From contig JADFMN010000002.1 in NCBI GenBank assembly GCA_022563855.1, forward strand, positions 124,001 to 188,000: a stretch of 64,000 nucleotides of DNA, read 5' to 3'. Position 1 is the first letter of the stretch, and each line of letters begins with the position of its first letter. Of this stretch, positions 51,253 through 61,019 are shown in pieces. The DNA is from Armatimonadota bacterium. Its GTDB lineage: Bacteria > Armatimonadota > Fimbriimonadia > Fimbriimonadales > Fimbriimonadaceae. Under the pieces are notes generated by a model, which was given only the letters and a program-made list of their open reading frames with translations, had not been told where the DNA came from and made no database searches. The translations under genes and the position numbers were made by a program.

Positions 51253-54200
51253 ATGTTCAACCGCATCATCGCCTTCTCAATCAAGAACCGATTGCTGGTG
51301 CTGTGCGCCGCCGCCCTGCTTCTTGTCTACGGGGCGAAGCTCATACCGGACATGCCGGTTGACGTACTGCCGGACCTCAACCGGCCGACGGTGACGATAT
51401 TCACCGAGGCTCCGGGTCTGGCTCCCGAAGAGGTCGAGGCGCTGGTCACGTTTCCGCTAGAGACGCTGGTCAACGGCGCCACCGGCGTGCAAAGAGTGCG
51501 GTCCGCATCCGGCATCGGGCTGTCGCTCGTATTTGTCGAGTTCGACTGGGGAACCGACATCTATCAAGACCGACAGATCGTCAACGAAAAGCTATCTCTC
51601 GCGGCGGAGAAGCTGCCAGAGGGGATCACGCCGGTCATGGGCCCGATCTCTTCGATCATGGGCGAGATCATGCTGATCGGCATGACGAGCGAAGGGGGCG
51701 TGCGGGAACCGTATGAGGTCCGCTCGCTAGCCGACTATGTCGTCAGGCTGCGCCTTCTGTCTGTTCCGGGGATAGCTCAGGTGACGGTGATCGGCGGCGG
51801 CACCCAGCAGTACCAAGTCCTGACCAATCCGTCGCGCCTGAAGCAGTACGGCGTCACCCTCAAAGAGCTGACGGAGGCCGTCGAGCAGTCTAACCAGAAC
51901 TCTGCCGGCGGGTTCTTTCTGCAGTCCGACACAGAGTCGCTGATCCGCATCGTCGGGCGCGTGACGAATCTGGAGGACATCCGAAACTCCGTCGTGGCGG
52001 CCCACGACGGGGTGCCTGTGCTCGTCGGTCAGGTCGCGGACGTGCAGCTAGGGCACGGAATCCTCCGAGGCGACGCCAGCGTGAACGCGAAGCCAGCCGT
52101 CATCCTCAGCATCCAAAAACAGCCAGGGGCGAACACCGTCGAGCTGACGAAGGCGGTGGACGAAGCGCTCGCTGAGTTGCAAGAATCCCTTCCAGAGGAC
52201 GTAAAGATCGACAGCCACGTGTTCCGGCAAGAGCGGTTCATCAACGCGGCCATCGACAACGTGACGGAGGCGATGCGAGACGGAGCGATCCTCGTAACGA
52301 TCATCCTCTTCGTTTTCCTGCTCAATTTCAGGACCACGGTGATCTCGCTCGTCGCGATCCCCCTGTCGTTCGTATCGGCGGCCATCGTCATGGACGCGTT
52401 CGGGCTCACGATCAATACGATGACGCTCGGCGGGCTTGCCGTTGCGATCGGTGAACTGGTCGACGACAGCGTCGTCGGCGTTGAAAACGTATTTCGTCGT
52501 CTGCGCGAAAACCGCCAAAGCGCCAAACCACACTCGCCGCTGAGCGTGGTTTACCATGCCTCGAGGGAGGTCAGGAACTCGATCGTCTACGCGACAGTGA
52601 TCATCTTCGTGGTGTTCATACCGCTGTTCGCGCTGGAAGGGGTCGAGGGGAAGATCTTCTTGCCTCTGGCTCTGGCGTACGTGGTCGCGCTCGCCGCGTC
52701 GATGATTGTGAGCCTGACCGTCACACCGGCGATGTGCGCCTATATGCTCGCTAAGTCGAAGGTGCTCGAGGCGAAGGAGTCATTCCTCGTAGTCTTCTTG
52801 AAAAAGATCAACAAGGTAGTTGTCCAGTGGGCGTTGCAGAGATCGGCATTCGTCATCGGGGCCGCCTTCCTATTGGTCGCGATCGCAGCCGGTCTATTCA
52901 GCGTGATGGGCAAAGAGTTCTTGCCGCCCTTCAATGAGGGAACCTTCACGATCAACGCGAGGATGGCGCCTGGGACGTCCCTTGAGGAGAGCAACCGTAT
53001 TGGCAAGAGGATCGAAGAGGTCTTGCTGAGCATCCCGGAGATTAAGTCGACCGGACGGCGCACGGGCCGGGCCGAGCTCGACGATCACGCCGAGGGCGTC
53101 AACAACAGCGAGATCGAGGTCGAGCCGAGGGTCGAGGGCGGTAACAAGGACGCGCTGGCGGCGGATATCAGGATGCACTTGGCCGATTTTCCGGGAGTGG
53201 CGATCAACGTCGGCCAACCGATCTCGCACAGGATCGACCACCTGCTTTCGGGCGTTCGCTCACAGATCGCAGTCAAAGTGTTCGGCGACGACCTGGACGT
53301 CCTGCGCCAAAAGGCCGCGGAGATCCGAGACCAGATGGCGACCGTAGAGGGGATCACGGACCTGTCCATCGAGCCCCAGGTCGAAGTGCCGCAGATCAGA
53401 ATCGACATCGACAGGAAGGAAGCCGCCCGCTATGGGCTCACCGTCGGTGAGATCGCTGAATCGCTGGAGACCGCCTTCAACGGACGTGTCGTGTCTCAGA
53501 TTCTGCTTGGCCAGCGCACATACGACCTTGTCGTTTGGTATGACGAGGAGAGCCGCACCGATCTCAACGCGATAAAATCAACGCTGATCGACACCCCAGG
53601 CGGAGCGAAGATTCCGATCGGCCAGGTCGCAACAATCAAGGAGAGCACAGGGGCCAATACGGTCTACCGGGAAAACGTCCGGCGGCGGATCGTGATCCAG
53701 GCGAACACCGAGGGTCGAGACCTCAACAGCGTGATCAAAGAGGTCCAGTCGAAGGTCGCGCAGAACGTCGTACTTGACGAGGGGTACTTCATCCAATACG
53801 GTGGACAGTTCGAGAGCCAGCAGTCGGCTTCGAAGCGGTTGCTCGCACTCGGGGTCTTCTCGATCATCGGCGTCTTCCTTGTGCTTTACGTCGCGTTCAA
53901 GTCCACGCGATCAGCTCTTCAGGTGATGGTCAACCTGCCGCTCGCGCTCGTCGGAGGCGTGGTCGCGATCTTCTTGATGGGGGGGACGCTGTCGATCGCA
54001 TCGATGGTCGGGTTCATCACGGTCTTCGGAATCGCGTCCCGCAACGGCATTCTGATGGTCTCGCACTACATCCACCTGATGGAGCATGAGGGCGAGACGT
54101 TCGGTGTGAAGATGATCGTCCGCGGCACCTTGGAGCGGCTGTCCCCTGTTCTGATGACGGCGTTGACCGCGTCGCTCGGACTGCTTCCGCTTGCGCTGGC

Positions 54201-54396
54201 AGTTGGCCAGACGGGCAAGGAGATCCAGCAGCCGATGGCGGTCGTGATTCTCGGCGGCCTGTTCACGTCTACGGTCCTGAGCCAAGTCGTAACGCCTGCG
54301 CTCTTCCTGCGCTTCGGACGCAAGGAGTGGGAGAACTACGTGCCCGGCGCGCCTGCCGAAGAAGAGGACATCACCGCGCCGCTGCCGACGGTGTAG
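51253..54396 (+). CDS. Heavy-metal RND efflux pump (CusA/CzcA family)
   Basis: The 1047-aa inner-membrane pump has 12 predicted helices and two large periplasmic loops. The N-terminus reads NRIIAFSIKNRLLVL; DMPVDVLPDLNRPTVTI is the usual HME-RND block. TM4 carries GGLAVAIGELVDDSVVGVEN (about 396-415) with acidic residues of the proton path. The C-terminal FGIASRNGILMVSHYIHLME agrees with CusA/CzcA. It exports divalent or monovalent metal by proton antiport. The metal cannot be fixed, but His/Asp-rich neighbours favour Zn, Co, Ni or Cu. It is last in the operon, after a palindrome cluster. Confidence 0.92.
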   Translation: MFNRIIAFSIKNRLLVLCAAALLLVYGAKLIPDMPVDVLPDLNRPTVTIFTEAPGLAPEEVEALVTFPLETLVNGATGVQRVRSASGIGLSLVFVEFDWGTDIYQDRQIVNEKLSLAAEKLPEGITPVMGPISSIMGEIMLIGMTSEGGVREPYEVRSLADYVVRLRLLSVPGIAQVTVIGGGTQQYQVLTNPSRLKQYGVTLKELTEAVEQSNQNSAGGFFLQSDTESLIRIVGRVTNLEDIRNSVVAAHDGVPVLVGQVADVQLGHGILRGDASVNAKPAVILSIQKQPGANTVELTKAVDEALAELQESLPEDVKIDSHVFRQERFINAAIDNVTEAMRDGAILVTIILFVFLLNFRTTVISLVAIPLSFVSAAIVMDAFGLTINTMTLGGLAVAIGELVDDSVVGVENVFRRLRENRQSAKPHSPLSVVYHASREVRNSIVYATVIIFVVFIPLFALEGVEGKIFLPLALAYVVALAASMIVSLTVTPAMCAYMLAKSKVLEAKESFLVVFLKKINKVVVQWALQRSAFVIGAAFLLVAIAAGLFSVMGKEFLPPFNEGTFTINARMAPGTSLEESNRIGKRIEEVLLSIPEIKSTGRRTGRAELDDHAEGVNNSEIEVEPRVEGGNKDALAADIRMHLADFPGVAINVGQPISHRIDHLLSGVRSQIAVKVFGDDLDVLRQKAAEIRDQMATVEGITDLSIEPQVEVPQIRIDIDRKEAARYGLTVGEIAESLETAFNGRVVSQILLGQRTYDLVVWYDEESRTDLNAIKSTLIDTPGGAKIPIGQVATIKESTGANTVYRENVRRRIVIQANTEGRDLNSVIKEVQSKVAQNVVLDEGYFIQYGGQFESQQSASKRLLALGVFSIIGVFLVLYVAFKSTRSALQVMVNLPLALVGGVVAIFLMGGTLSIASMVGFITVFGIASRNGILMVSHYIHLMEHEGETFGVKMIVRGTLERLSPVLMTALTASLGLLPLALAVGQTGKEIQQPMAVVILGGLFTSTVLSQVVTPALFLRFGRKEWENYVPGAPAEEEDITAPLPTV

Positions 54397-54466
54397 GGTC
54401 GATTCGGACCGTGGTAACTACAGATAAAAATGGGCTAACCAGTGCCTGGCAGTTCTCTTGCAAAGC

Positions 54467-54482
54467 GCGGCTCTTAGTCCGT
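54467..54482. repeat. Decayed family P palindrome
   Basis: GCGGCTCTTAGTCCG differs by a single-base deletion from the unit at 10381. It overlaps the end of the convergent gene that stops at 54474. Confidence 0.45.
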
Positions 54483-56069
54483 GGGTAGCTGTCGAATGTG
54501 GATCCGCCGTTGTTCGCTGGCCGCCAGCTCTATGTGGATACCTTCGTGCAGTTGCCGGCCGGAGTACACGTTCTTGGTGCCGAGATCAGCGTCTCTCAAA
54601 ACGTACTCCTTGTCGCTCTCCACTGTAAACCATTCTGGGAACTGGTTGATCCTGGGCCAGTCGATCGGCAGCCCCATGTTCGTCTTATGGCGTGGCGCGT
54701 CAAAGACGACCGTTCCGCTCCAGTCGGTTCCTGCTTCCATGGTCAGCCAAAGCTCACCGTCCCTCTGCACTGCCCCGAACACGACGTCCTCGCGCCACGG
54801 GCGGATCGTGACGCCCTTGGTCTTCCACAGGCAGTACATGATCGTCGTGCGGGCGAAGTTGCCGTCGCCGTGCCAGCCCGCGATCACGCCGTCCTCTTGT
54901 TGCTTGGCCCACATGACCTTCGTTTCGCTGTCCAGCCACTCTGGCACCGATGGAATTTGCTCGCGGTTGTAGAGGTTCAAGGCGCTCTCGATGGAGTCGG
55001 CGTATCCGTCGGAGCTGGACCCCTCCCAGGCGAACCCTCGGTAGTTCGCGTTCAAGCAGGAGAGCGCTTTGCGCGTGGCTTCACGATACGCCTCGGTCTT
55101 GTCGATCAGATAGACGGTGTAAAAGCCGTTGAACGTGTACCCCCAGGTGTCGGCGACGCCCCGCCCCGTGACCTCGCCCGTCTGAGGGTTGATCGCGTTG
55201 TAGAACAGGCCAAGATCGTTCCTCCCGACCTCGAGGATGCGGTCTAGCATGTCGTGGACCGGCTTCTGGTAAGCCCGCTTCTTCTCAGGCCGGGCAAAGC
55301 TGACTGCCGCATAAAGTTCGCACAGCCCGGAGACGATCTCGCATCCATGGTCGCGCAGCCGGAGGTTCGTGAAGTCCTTCGTCGGGTGGTGGTCGCCGAG
55401 GAGGTAGTAGTCGCCAAGACGGACCGCCCAATCTAGGTACTTCTGCTCCCCGGTCATCCAGTAGACCCGCGAGAGGGTCTGGAGCATCTCGCCATTGACC
55501 TCGACGTTCGTGGAAACGATTTTCCCGAACGGTGTTTCGACCGGGGCGTGCTTCCACATGTCGTCGATGATCCCGATCATCCGGTCGTACCAAGGGCTTT
55601 GGCCTAGCCACTCGGTCAGTGGGAGGAGTCCGTCCTTGACGTACTCGGAAGAGCCGAACATGATCCTGTCGAGGTTTGGTGCGTTGGTCAAGAAGCCTCT
55701 GTACGTGAACGAGTATGCGTCGGGGAGACGGTCGACGCGGGAAGTCAGTTTGATCTCTGTATCGAGCATCTCCTTCATGCGACCTTCGAACATCTCATGG
55801 TCGAGCAGTGACGCGGTGAGCACCATGAACGGGTAGTTGTCTGCGGCCGAGTCCTGCGGGTTCCAGTACCTGTCGCTCCGGTTTCTAGGGATGAGGCCGG
55901 TGTACGAATCAGCCAGTTTCAGCCAGCCATCGACGTAGTTGCGGCACCGCCGAAACCCCTCGTTTGCCAGGACACCGTTGCCCATTGCCGTGCGGAACAG
56001 TGCCGCGTCGTGTTCGGCGGATTGCGGAACTGCGATTGTCGCAAGCAGGCTGACGAGTGCTGTGACCAT
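54474..56069 (-). CDS. Secreted protein with likely (alpha/alpha)6-barrel fold, unknown
   Basis: The 531-aa product has a signal peptide (TALVSLLATIAVPQS). A long helical region follows with aromatic and acidic motifs typical of six-hairpin glycosidase-like toroids (DGWLKLADSYTGLIPRNRSD, RVYWMTGEQKYLDWAVRLGD, DTWGYTFNGFYTVYLIDKTE, GWHGDGNFARTTIMYCLW). The last about 120 residues look beta-rich. It could act on glycans, but no catalytic signature is secure. AAGGA precedes ATG, and it starts 11 bp after the stop of the amidohydrolase gene in the same operon. Confidence 0.65.
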   Translation of the reverse strand: MVTALVSLLATIAVPQSAEHDAALFRTAMGNGVLANEGFRRCRNYVDGWLKLADSYTGLIPRNRSDRYWNPQDSAADNYPFMVLTASLLDHEMFEGRMKEMLDTEIKLTSRVDRLPDAYSFTYRGFLTNAPNLDRIMFGSSEYVKDGLLPLTEWLGQSPWYDRMIGIIDDMWKHAPVETPFGKIVSTNVEVNGEMLQTLSRVYWMTGEQKYLDWAVRLGDYYLLGDHHPTKDFTNLRLRDHGCEIVSGLCELYAAVSFARPEKKRAYQKPVHDMLDRILEVGRNDLGLFYNAINPQTGEVTGRGVADTWGYTFNGFYTVYLIDKTEAYREATRKALSCLNANYRGFAWEGSSSDGYADSIESALNLYNREQIPSVPEWLDSETKVMWAKQQEDGVIAGWHGDGNFARTTIMYCLWKTKGVTIRPWREDVVFGAVQRDGELWLTMEAGTDWSGTVVFDAPRHKTNMGLPIDWPRINQFPEWFTVESDKEYVLRDADLGTKNVYSGRQLHEGIHIELAASEQRRIHIRQLPTD

Positions 56070-56080
56070 GTTTCCTTCGG

Positions 56081-57859
56081 TCAGTCTGGCTCATAGACGA
56101 TCTTGCCATTGACGATCGTATATAGCACGCTTGTCTCGAGATACTCGCGCGGCTCGATCTCCAGGAGGTTCCGGTCGAGCACTGTGATGTCGGCGAATTT
56201 GCCGACCTCGATCGAGCCCTTTGTGTCCGCTTCAAAGTTCGCGTATGCGGAATTGAGGGTATAAGCCCGGATCGCCTGCTCGATGGTGATGCGCTGCTCG
56301 GGGAACCAGCCGTCCGGCGGATCGCCGGTGACGGTCTGGCGCGTTACTGCGGCGTAGAGGCCGAGCATCGGGCTGATGGGGTACTCCGCTGCCGATGTGC
56401 CGGGCCAGTCGGTGCCGAAGCTGAGTGTCGCGCCGCTCTCGACGATCGACTTGAAGGCGTATGCGCCGCGGCAGCGCTCCGTGCCGATACGCTCCTCCAT
56501 CCAGCGCATGTCGTCGGAGAGGTGGTACGGCTGGACCTCCGCGACGATGTCGAGCGGGCCGAGCCGCTCAAAGTCTGCTTCCGCTATGACCTGGGCGTGA
56601 ACAAGCCGGAACCGTCTTTCCTTTGGCCCGTTCTGCTCGATGAGTTCTTCCAGGTAGTTGAGCAAAAGGTGGTTTGCCTCGTCCCCGATGGCGTGGACCG
56701 AGAGCTGCAGGCCAGCGGCGTCGGCCTTGAGCATATAGGCGAGGAACTGGCCTTCAGCAAACTCGCCGTTCTCGTCCACCACGAGCTTGCGCCAGCCACC
56801 GCGCGTCGTCGGGTCGCTGTCGTACGGTTCGAAGAAACGGGCGCTGCTGGTGCCCATGATTCCGTCGATGTGGCTCTTGACGGCGCCCAGTCGTATCCAC
56901 GCGTCGCCAGAGCCGATTGCTGCGCCCATCTCTTCGAGCTTCGGCCAGTCCTCCATCTGTGGGCGGAAGTGGATGCGGGTCGTCAGCTCGCCGGCCTCGT
57001 GCAGTTCGCGGAAGATATCGAGCTGCGCCCAGTCGGACATGTCGCTGACGTTCGTGACACCGGCCTCTGCGATGAGACGGAGAGCTTGTCGGCTTTGCTG
57101 CAATCTCCGCTCGTGCGAGACCTTTGGGATGACGGAACCGAACAGTCCCATGATCGTGCTGCGGTCCCCACGAATGATTCCTGTGAACTCGCCCGCGTCA
57201 TTGCGGACAAACGCTATGCCGTTGTTCTTGAGGTCGGCGGGGCCGATCTCGATCGCAGCAAGCGCGCGTTCGTTTACCGCGAACTCACTGCTGTCGAACT
57301 TCCGGATGAAGACAGGGTGGTCCTTGGTGATCTCCTCGACGAGCTTCATGTCCGGCGTGAACGGTTTCTTTTGCTCGCCCCCGGAACTGCCGAACGCCCA
57401 CTGGTCGTACGCGCCCCAGAAGCCTCCTGTGATCCACTCGCCATCTTGAAGCCCATCCACCGCGGCCTGCATGCGTGCGACGAACTCCTCTTGTGTGCTC
57501 GCTCGCATGATGTTGAATTCGTGGAACGACGCGGCAGATCCGAAGTGGATGTGGTTGTCGTTGAAGCCTGGCAGCACGAACGCGCCATCGAGGTCTATCA
57601 CCTGCGTGTCCGGACCTTTGTGGAGCATGACATCGGCGGTGTTACCCACGGCGATGATGCGACCGCCGGCGATCGCGACCGCCTCGGCGTGTGGCTGAGC
57701 GTCGTCCACCGTCCACACCGTCGCGTTGGTGAGCACTAGGTCGGCTTGTTCTGCCATGGGTGTTGACTCTTCGCGGGCGCAAGAGGTCGCGAGGGCGAAG
57801 AGCACGATGAGACTGAGAGCGTTTCGCATACGGACTTTGAGATTCATAGAATTGGTCAT
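56081..57859 (-). CDS. YtcJ-like amidohydrolase, predicted lipoprotein
   Basis: The 592-aa product has a lipoprotein-type signal (LSLIVLFALATSC, Cys about 27), then VLTNATVWTVDD. The amidohydrolase-3 metal site follows: FNDNHIHFGSA (about 102-112), GAVKSHIDGIMG (about 330-341), LSVHAIGDEAN (about 392-402), RLVHAQVI (about 424-431) and FGTDWPG (about 488-494). Members hydrolyse amide or ester bonds in varied compounds, and the substrate is not predictable. It would act in the periplasm. ATG 57847 is a second possible start. It is divergent from the PD40 gene, and the next gene follows after 11 bp. Confidence 0.85.
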   Translation of the reverse strand: MTNSMNLKVRMRNALSLIVLFALATSCAREESTPMAEQADLVLTNATVWTVDDAQPHAEAVAIAGGRIIAVGNTADVMLHKGPDTQVIDLDGAFVLPGFNDNHIHFGSAASFHEFNIMRASTQEEFVARMQAAVDGLQDGEWITGGFWGAYDQWAFGSSGGEQKKPFTPDMKLVEEITKDHPVFIRKFDSSEFAVNERALAAIEIGPADLKNNGIAFVRNDAGEFTGIIRGDRSTIMGLFGSVIPKVSHERRLQQSRQALRLIAEAGVTNVSDMSDWAQLDIFRELHEAGELTTRIHFRPQMEDWPKLEEMGAAIGSGDAWIRLGAVKSHIDGIMGTSSARFFEPYDSDPTTRGGWRKLVVDENGEFAEGQFLAYMLKADAAGLQLSVHAIGDEANHLLLNYLEELIEQNGPKERRFRLVHAQVIAEADFERLGPLDIVAEVQPYHLSDDMRWMEERIGTERCRGAYAFKSIVESGATLSFGTDWPGTSAAEYPISPMLGLYAAVTRQTVTGDPPDGWFPEQRITIEQAIRAYTLNSAYANFEADTKGSIEVGKFADITVLDRNLLEIEPREYLETSVLYTIVNGKIVYEPD

Positions 57860-57965
57860 GGGGCCCCGCCGTGCTGTTAAAGTGTCGCAACTGGACTTCG
57901 AACCGAGTTTTACCCGTCGTTATCACCCAGACTGCCCCGGACGTGAGCGGGCGGGCTGGTTCTCA

Positions 57966-58087
57966 GTGCACGGGAGAGTGCGATCGCGCAACCTGTTTGA
58001 ACCCGTGGCTCCGTAGAAACAAGGCAGTTACAGGTTAGTAACGTCGAGACAGGGGATAGCTCGAATCGTGCAAACTGTCGTGCAGGA
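57966..58087 (+). ncRNA. Element X copy 2: conserved structured-RNA candidate
   Basis: Shares CACCTGTTTGAAC-like, GTAGAAAC, AGTTAC, AGTAAC and TCGTGCAAA blocks with copies 1 and 3. GCG-AT-CGC replaces the GGAG/CTCC hairpin and GTTAC-AGGTTA-GTAAC forms the second hairpin. It ends directly at the GGAGAGG ribosome binding site of the PD40 gene at 58100. Confidence 0.5.
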
Positions 58088-58099
58088 GAGGACAGAATA

Positions 58100-58999
58100 A
58101 TGCAAAAGCTATGTGCATTGCTTGCAGCCGTAGTGGCGGCCCCTTTGTTGCAGGGCGACAGTCGTCGAGATGGCAGTGCCAGTGACGATGAGGGAACCAA
58201 GATCGCGTTTGTCTCCAATCGCGACGGCGACTACGAGATCTACGTCATGAACGCCGACGGCTCTGAGCAGACAAACCTTACGAACAACGTAGTTTCCGAT
58301 TTCGCTCCTGCGTTCAGCCCGGACGGATCGAAGATCGCGTTCACATCCAGCCGCGACGTCAACAATGAGATCTACGTCATGAACGCCGACGGCTCTGGGC
58401 AGACGAACCTTTCGAACAATCCGGCCAGCGATGCCTCCCCTGCGTTCAGCCCGGACGGATCTAAGATCGCGTTCAGGTCCGACCGAGACGGCAACACTGA
58501 GATCTACGTCATGAACGTGGACGGAACGGGAGTGACGCGTCTGACGAACAACACGGCTAACGATGGCTCCCCGGCGTTCAGCCCAGACGGGATGAAGATC
58601 GCGTTCAGCACCGACCGCGACGGCAACAGTGAGGTCTACGTCATGAACGCGGACGGCACAGGGCAAACGAACCTGACGAACGACTCGACCAGCGATGGCG
58701 AGCCTGCGTTCAGCCCTGACGGGTCGAAGATCGCGTTTACGTCCCGGCGGCTAGGCGACCGAGAGATCTTCATCATGAACGCGGACGGCACAGGGCAGAC
58801 GAACCTGACTAACGACGAGTCGGAAGATTCTGCTCCCGTGTTCAGCCCGGACGGGTTGAAGATAGTGTTTGGCTCCAGCCGCCGCGGATTCGACATATAC
58901 GTCATGAACGTGGACGGCAGAGGGCAGACAAACCTGACGCACGGCGATTTCTGGGACAGCTTTCCCTCCTTCCCGCTCCTGCAGAAAAAGAAGAAGTGA
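58100..58999 (+). CDS. PD40/TolB-like beta-propeller protein, exported
   Basis: The 299-aa product has a short signal ([18 protein letters not shown]). Six propeller units with the same 43-residue pattern as the protein at 22703 follow ([34 protein letters not shown]), and it ends in KKKK. It lacks the lipobox of that relative, so it is probably released to the periplasm or outside. GGAGAGG lies 7 nt before ATG. It is preceded directly by element X copy 2. The hydrolase at 59019 follows after 19 bp, so the two may be co-transcribed. Confidence 0.8.
   Translation: MQKLCALLAAVVAAPLLQGDSRRDGSASDDEGTKIAFVSNRDGDYEIYVMNADGSEQTNLTNNVVSDFAPAFSPDGSKIAFTSSRDVNNEIYVMNADGSGQTNLSNNPASDASPAFSPDGSKIAFRSDRDGNTEIYVMNVDGTGVTRLTNNTANDGSPAFSPDGMKIAFSTDRDGNSEVYVMNADGTGQTNLTNDSTSDGEPAFSPDGSKIAFTSRRLGDREIFIMNADGTGQTNLTNDESEDSAPVFSPDGLKIVFGSSRRGFDIYVMNVDGRGQTNLTHGDFWDSFPSFPLLQKKKK
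58196..58970 (+). repeat. Six tandem coding repeats of about 129 bp
   Basis: Same 43-codon unit as at 22796. Units 2-5 are close at DNA level (TTCAGCCCGGACGGATC and GAGATCTACGTCATGAACG recur); the last is shorter. Confidence 0.75.
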
Positions 59000-59018
59000 G
59001 CCAGGATAGTAGGGAACA

Positions 59019-60938
59019 ATGATTGGTCAACTTGCACTGCTCGTTGTCGGTTCGGCGGTGCCGTCGTTGCACGACGACGGCCCACAGCAGCGCAGCGATA
59101 ATTCTGTGCTGGGTGGGCGGGGGCCGGAGATCATGCGCTCGTTTCTTGCGAAGAAGGTAAAAGCGGCAGCCTCGCAGCCGACGCCGGGAAGCCTAGAAGA
59201 ATTTGAGAAGGAGAGAGAGCGGCGAAGAGAAGAACTCATGCGAGGACTCGGGCTCGATCCGCTGCCTCCGCGCACTCCGCTCAACGCGCGCGTCACAGGC
59301 GTCATCAAGCGGGACGGATACCGCATCGAGAAGATCGTCTTTGAAAGCCGGCCAAACTTTCCGGTCACGGCGCACCTTTACGTGCCGGAAGGAAGCGACG
59401 AGAAGAAATTCCCGGTGATCGTCAACCCGCACGGCCATTGGCGTCACAAAAAGGCGGAGCCTGTGGTGCAAAAAAGGGCGATTGCTCAGGCACTGCACGG
59501 GTACTTGGCGATGGTCGTCGACTCGCCGGGCTCCAGTTTCGAGGGGGACGCGCCGATCGAACGGCGATGGGCCGGCACCCACCACGATCTGCGCCTGATC
59601 CTCGGCTCGTCCAACGCGACCGCCATCTACGTTTGGGACCTCATGCGGGCGCTTGATTATCTCGAGACGCGTCCTGATGCAGACATGTCGCGCGTTGGGA
59701 TCACCGGTGCGTCGGGTGGCGGGCTGGCCACCGTCTACGCGTTCGCTGCGGACGACCGTTTCGGATGCGCGGTGCCGGTGGTGTACGCGACGAGCATGGA
59801 GGTGAACCCGGTCAACGGCTGCCTCTGTAACCACGTCCCGGCGACGCTGCAGGTCGGCGACCGTTCGGACGTTCTCGCCATACGCGCGCCCGCGCCAGTG
59901 CTTATCATAGGAGCGCAAGAAGACCGCGAGTTCCCACCGGAAGGAACGCGGCGCACTGGCGAAAAACTGAAAGAATCTTGGTCGCTCTTCGGAGCAGAAG
60001 CGGACGCGCGGTGGAAGCTGTTCGACGGCCCCCACGACTACAACCGCGCAATGCGTGAGCTGGCGCTCGGCTTTTTTGACGAGCATCTCCGAGGCGTCGG
60101 CGACGGATCGCCGGTGAAGGAGCCGGAGTTCGAGACCGAACCGAAAGACTCGCGGGAACTGCTGTGCCTACCGGATCCTCCAAGCGGCCTAGCGACGATG
60201 CAAGACATCGCAAAGGCGAAGCTCGCTGGTGCAAGACCGATCTCGTTCGCACAGGTCGCAGAGCTGAACGGGGGGCTGCCAGAGCGCACGCCGCTCAACA
60301 CCAAGATCATCGAGCGAAACGGTTCCAAACTTTACATGACCTTCGAGTCGGAGCCGGGGCTGACAATTCCAGGTGTGCTGTACTTGCCGGAAGGAGAACC
60401 AAAAGCCGCTGTCGTGCTGGTTGCGGAAAAAGGGAAGGTCGTCGCACAACAGGAGTTTTCGGTGGAGCGCCTGGTCGCCGCCGGATACGCGTGCCTCCTC
60501 ATCGACGTGCGCGGTTTCGGCGAGCTCCAGGGGCTCGACCCGAGGCTGATGGCTTACCTCGGAACCGCGGATCCGTTTGCGATGGGCTGGGATGCAGCGA
60601 GGGCGGCAGAGGCGGCGCTCCAGTTCTCCCCGCGCGTGGCGGTCGTCGGCCGGGGGCCGTGCGGGGCGCAGATTGCGCTCTTCGCCGGACTGATGGAGCC
60701 ACGCATCGAGTTCGTCGCTGGACTGCTCAGCGTCCGTGATTATGCGGAGTGCTTCGAGGAAGAAGTGCCGACCTACTCGATCCAGCCGAGGGCCGCATAC
60801 TCCGCGCCGCTCTCACACCTGAGGTCCCTGCTGGGCGACAAGGCCGTCTGGTCGTTCCGAGGAGAGGAGGAGCCGGACCTGCTGCAGGTTCTTGAGCAAC
60901 GATTCGGTCGGGAACCTGCGAAGACGATTCCAAGGTGA
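59019..60938 (+). CDS. Exported two-domain alpha/beta hydrolase (acetyl xylan esterase/dienelactone hydrolase-like)
   Basis: The 639-aa product has an N-terminal signal-like stretch. A first alpha/beta domain (about 90-370) carries NPHGHWRHK and the nucleophile elbow GITGASGGGLATVYAF (Ser about 233). The base is in FDGPHDYNR. A second, shorter alpha/beta domain (about 440-639) has VVGRGPCGAQIALFAG at the elbow position, where the nucleophile Ser is absent, so it is probably inactive. The substrate may be an acetylated polysaccharide. It lies 19 bp after the PD40 gene. Confidence 0.75.
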   Translation: MIGQLALLVVGSAVPSLHDDGPQQRSDNSVLGGRGPEIMRSFLAKKVKAAASQPTPGSLEEFEKERERRREELMRGLGLDPLPPRTPLNARVTGVIKRDGYRIEKIVFESRPNFPVTAHLYVPEGSDEKKFPVIVNPHGHWRHKKAEPVVQKRAIAQALHGYLAMVVDSPGSSFEGDAPIERRWAGTHHDLRLILGSSNATAIYVWDLMRALDYLETRPDADMSRVGITGASGGGLATVYAFAADDRFGCAVPVVYATSMEVNPVNGCLCNHVPATLQVGDRSDVLAIRAPAPVLIIGAQEDREFPPEGTRRTGEKLKESWSLFGAEADARWKLFDGPHDYNRAMRELALGFFDEHLRGVGDGSPVKEPEFETEPKDSRELLCLPDPPSGLATMQDIAKAKLAGARPISFAQVAELNGGLPERTPLNTKIIERNGSKLYMTFESEPGLTIPGVLYLPEGEPKAAVVLVAEKGKVVAQQEFSVERLVAAGYACLLIDVRGFGELQGLDPRLMAYLGTADPFAMGWDAARAAEAALQFSPRVAVVGRGPCGAQIALFAGLMEPRIEFVAGLLSVRDYAECFEEEVPTYSIQPRAAYSAPLSHLRSLLGDKAVWSFRGEEEPDLLQVLEQRFGREPAKTIPR

Positions 60939-61019
60939 CCGCTCACGGTGCTTGCCCACATCATGCGCCGACATCGGAAGGCCTGGGACTAGAAGGCCCC
61001 ACCGGACTCATGGAGAAAA

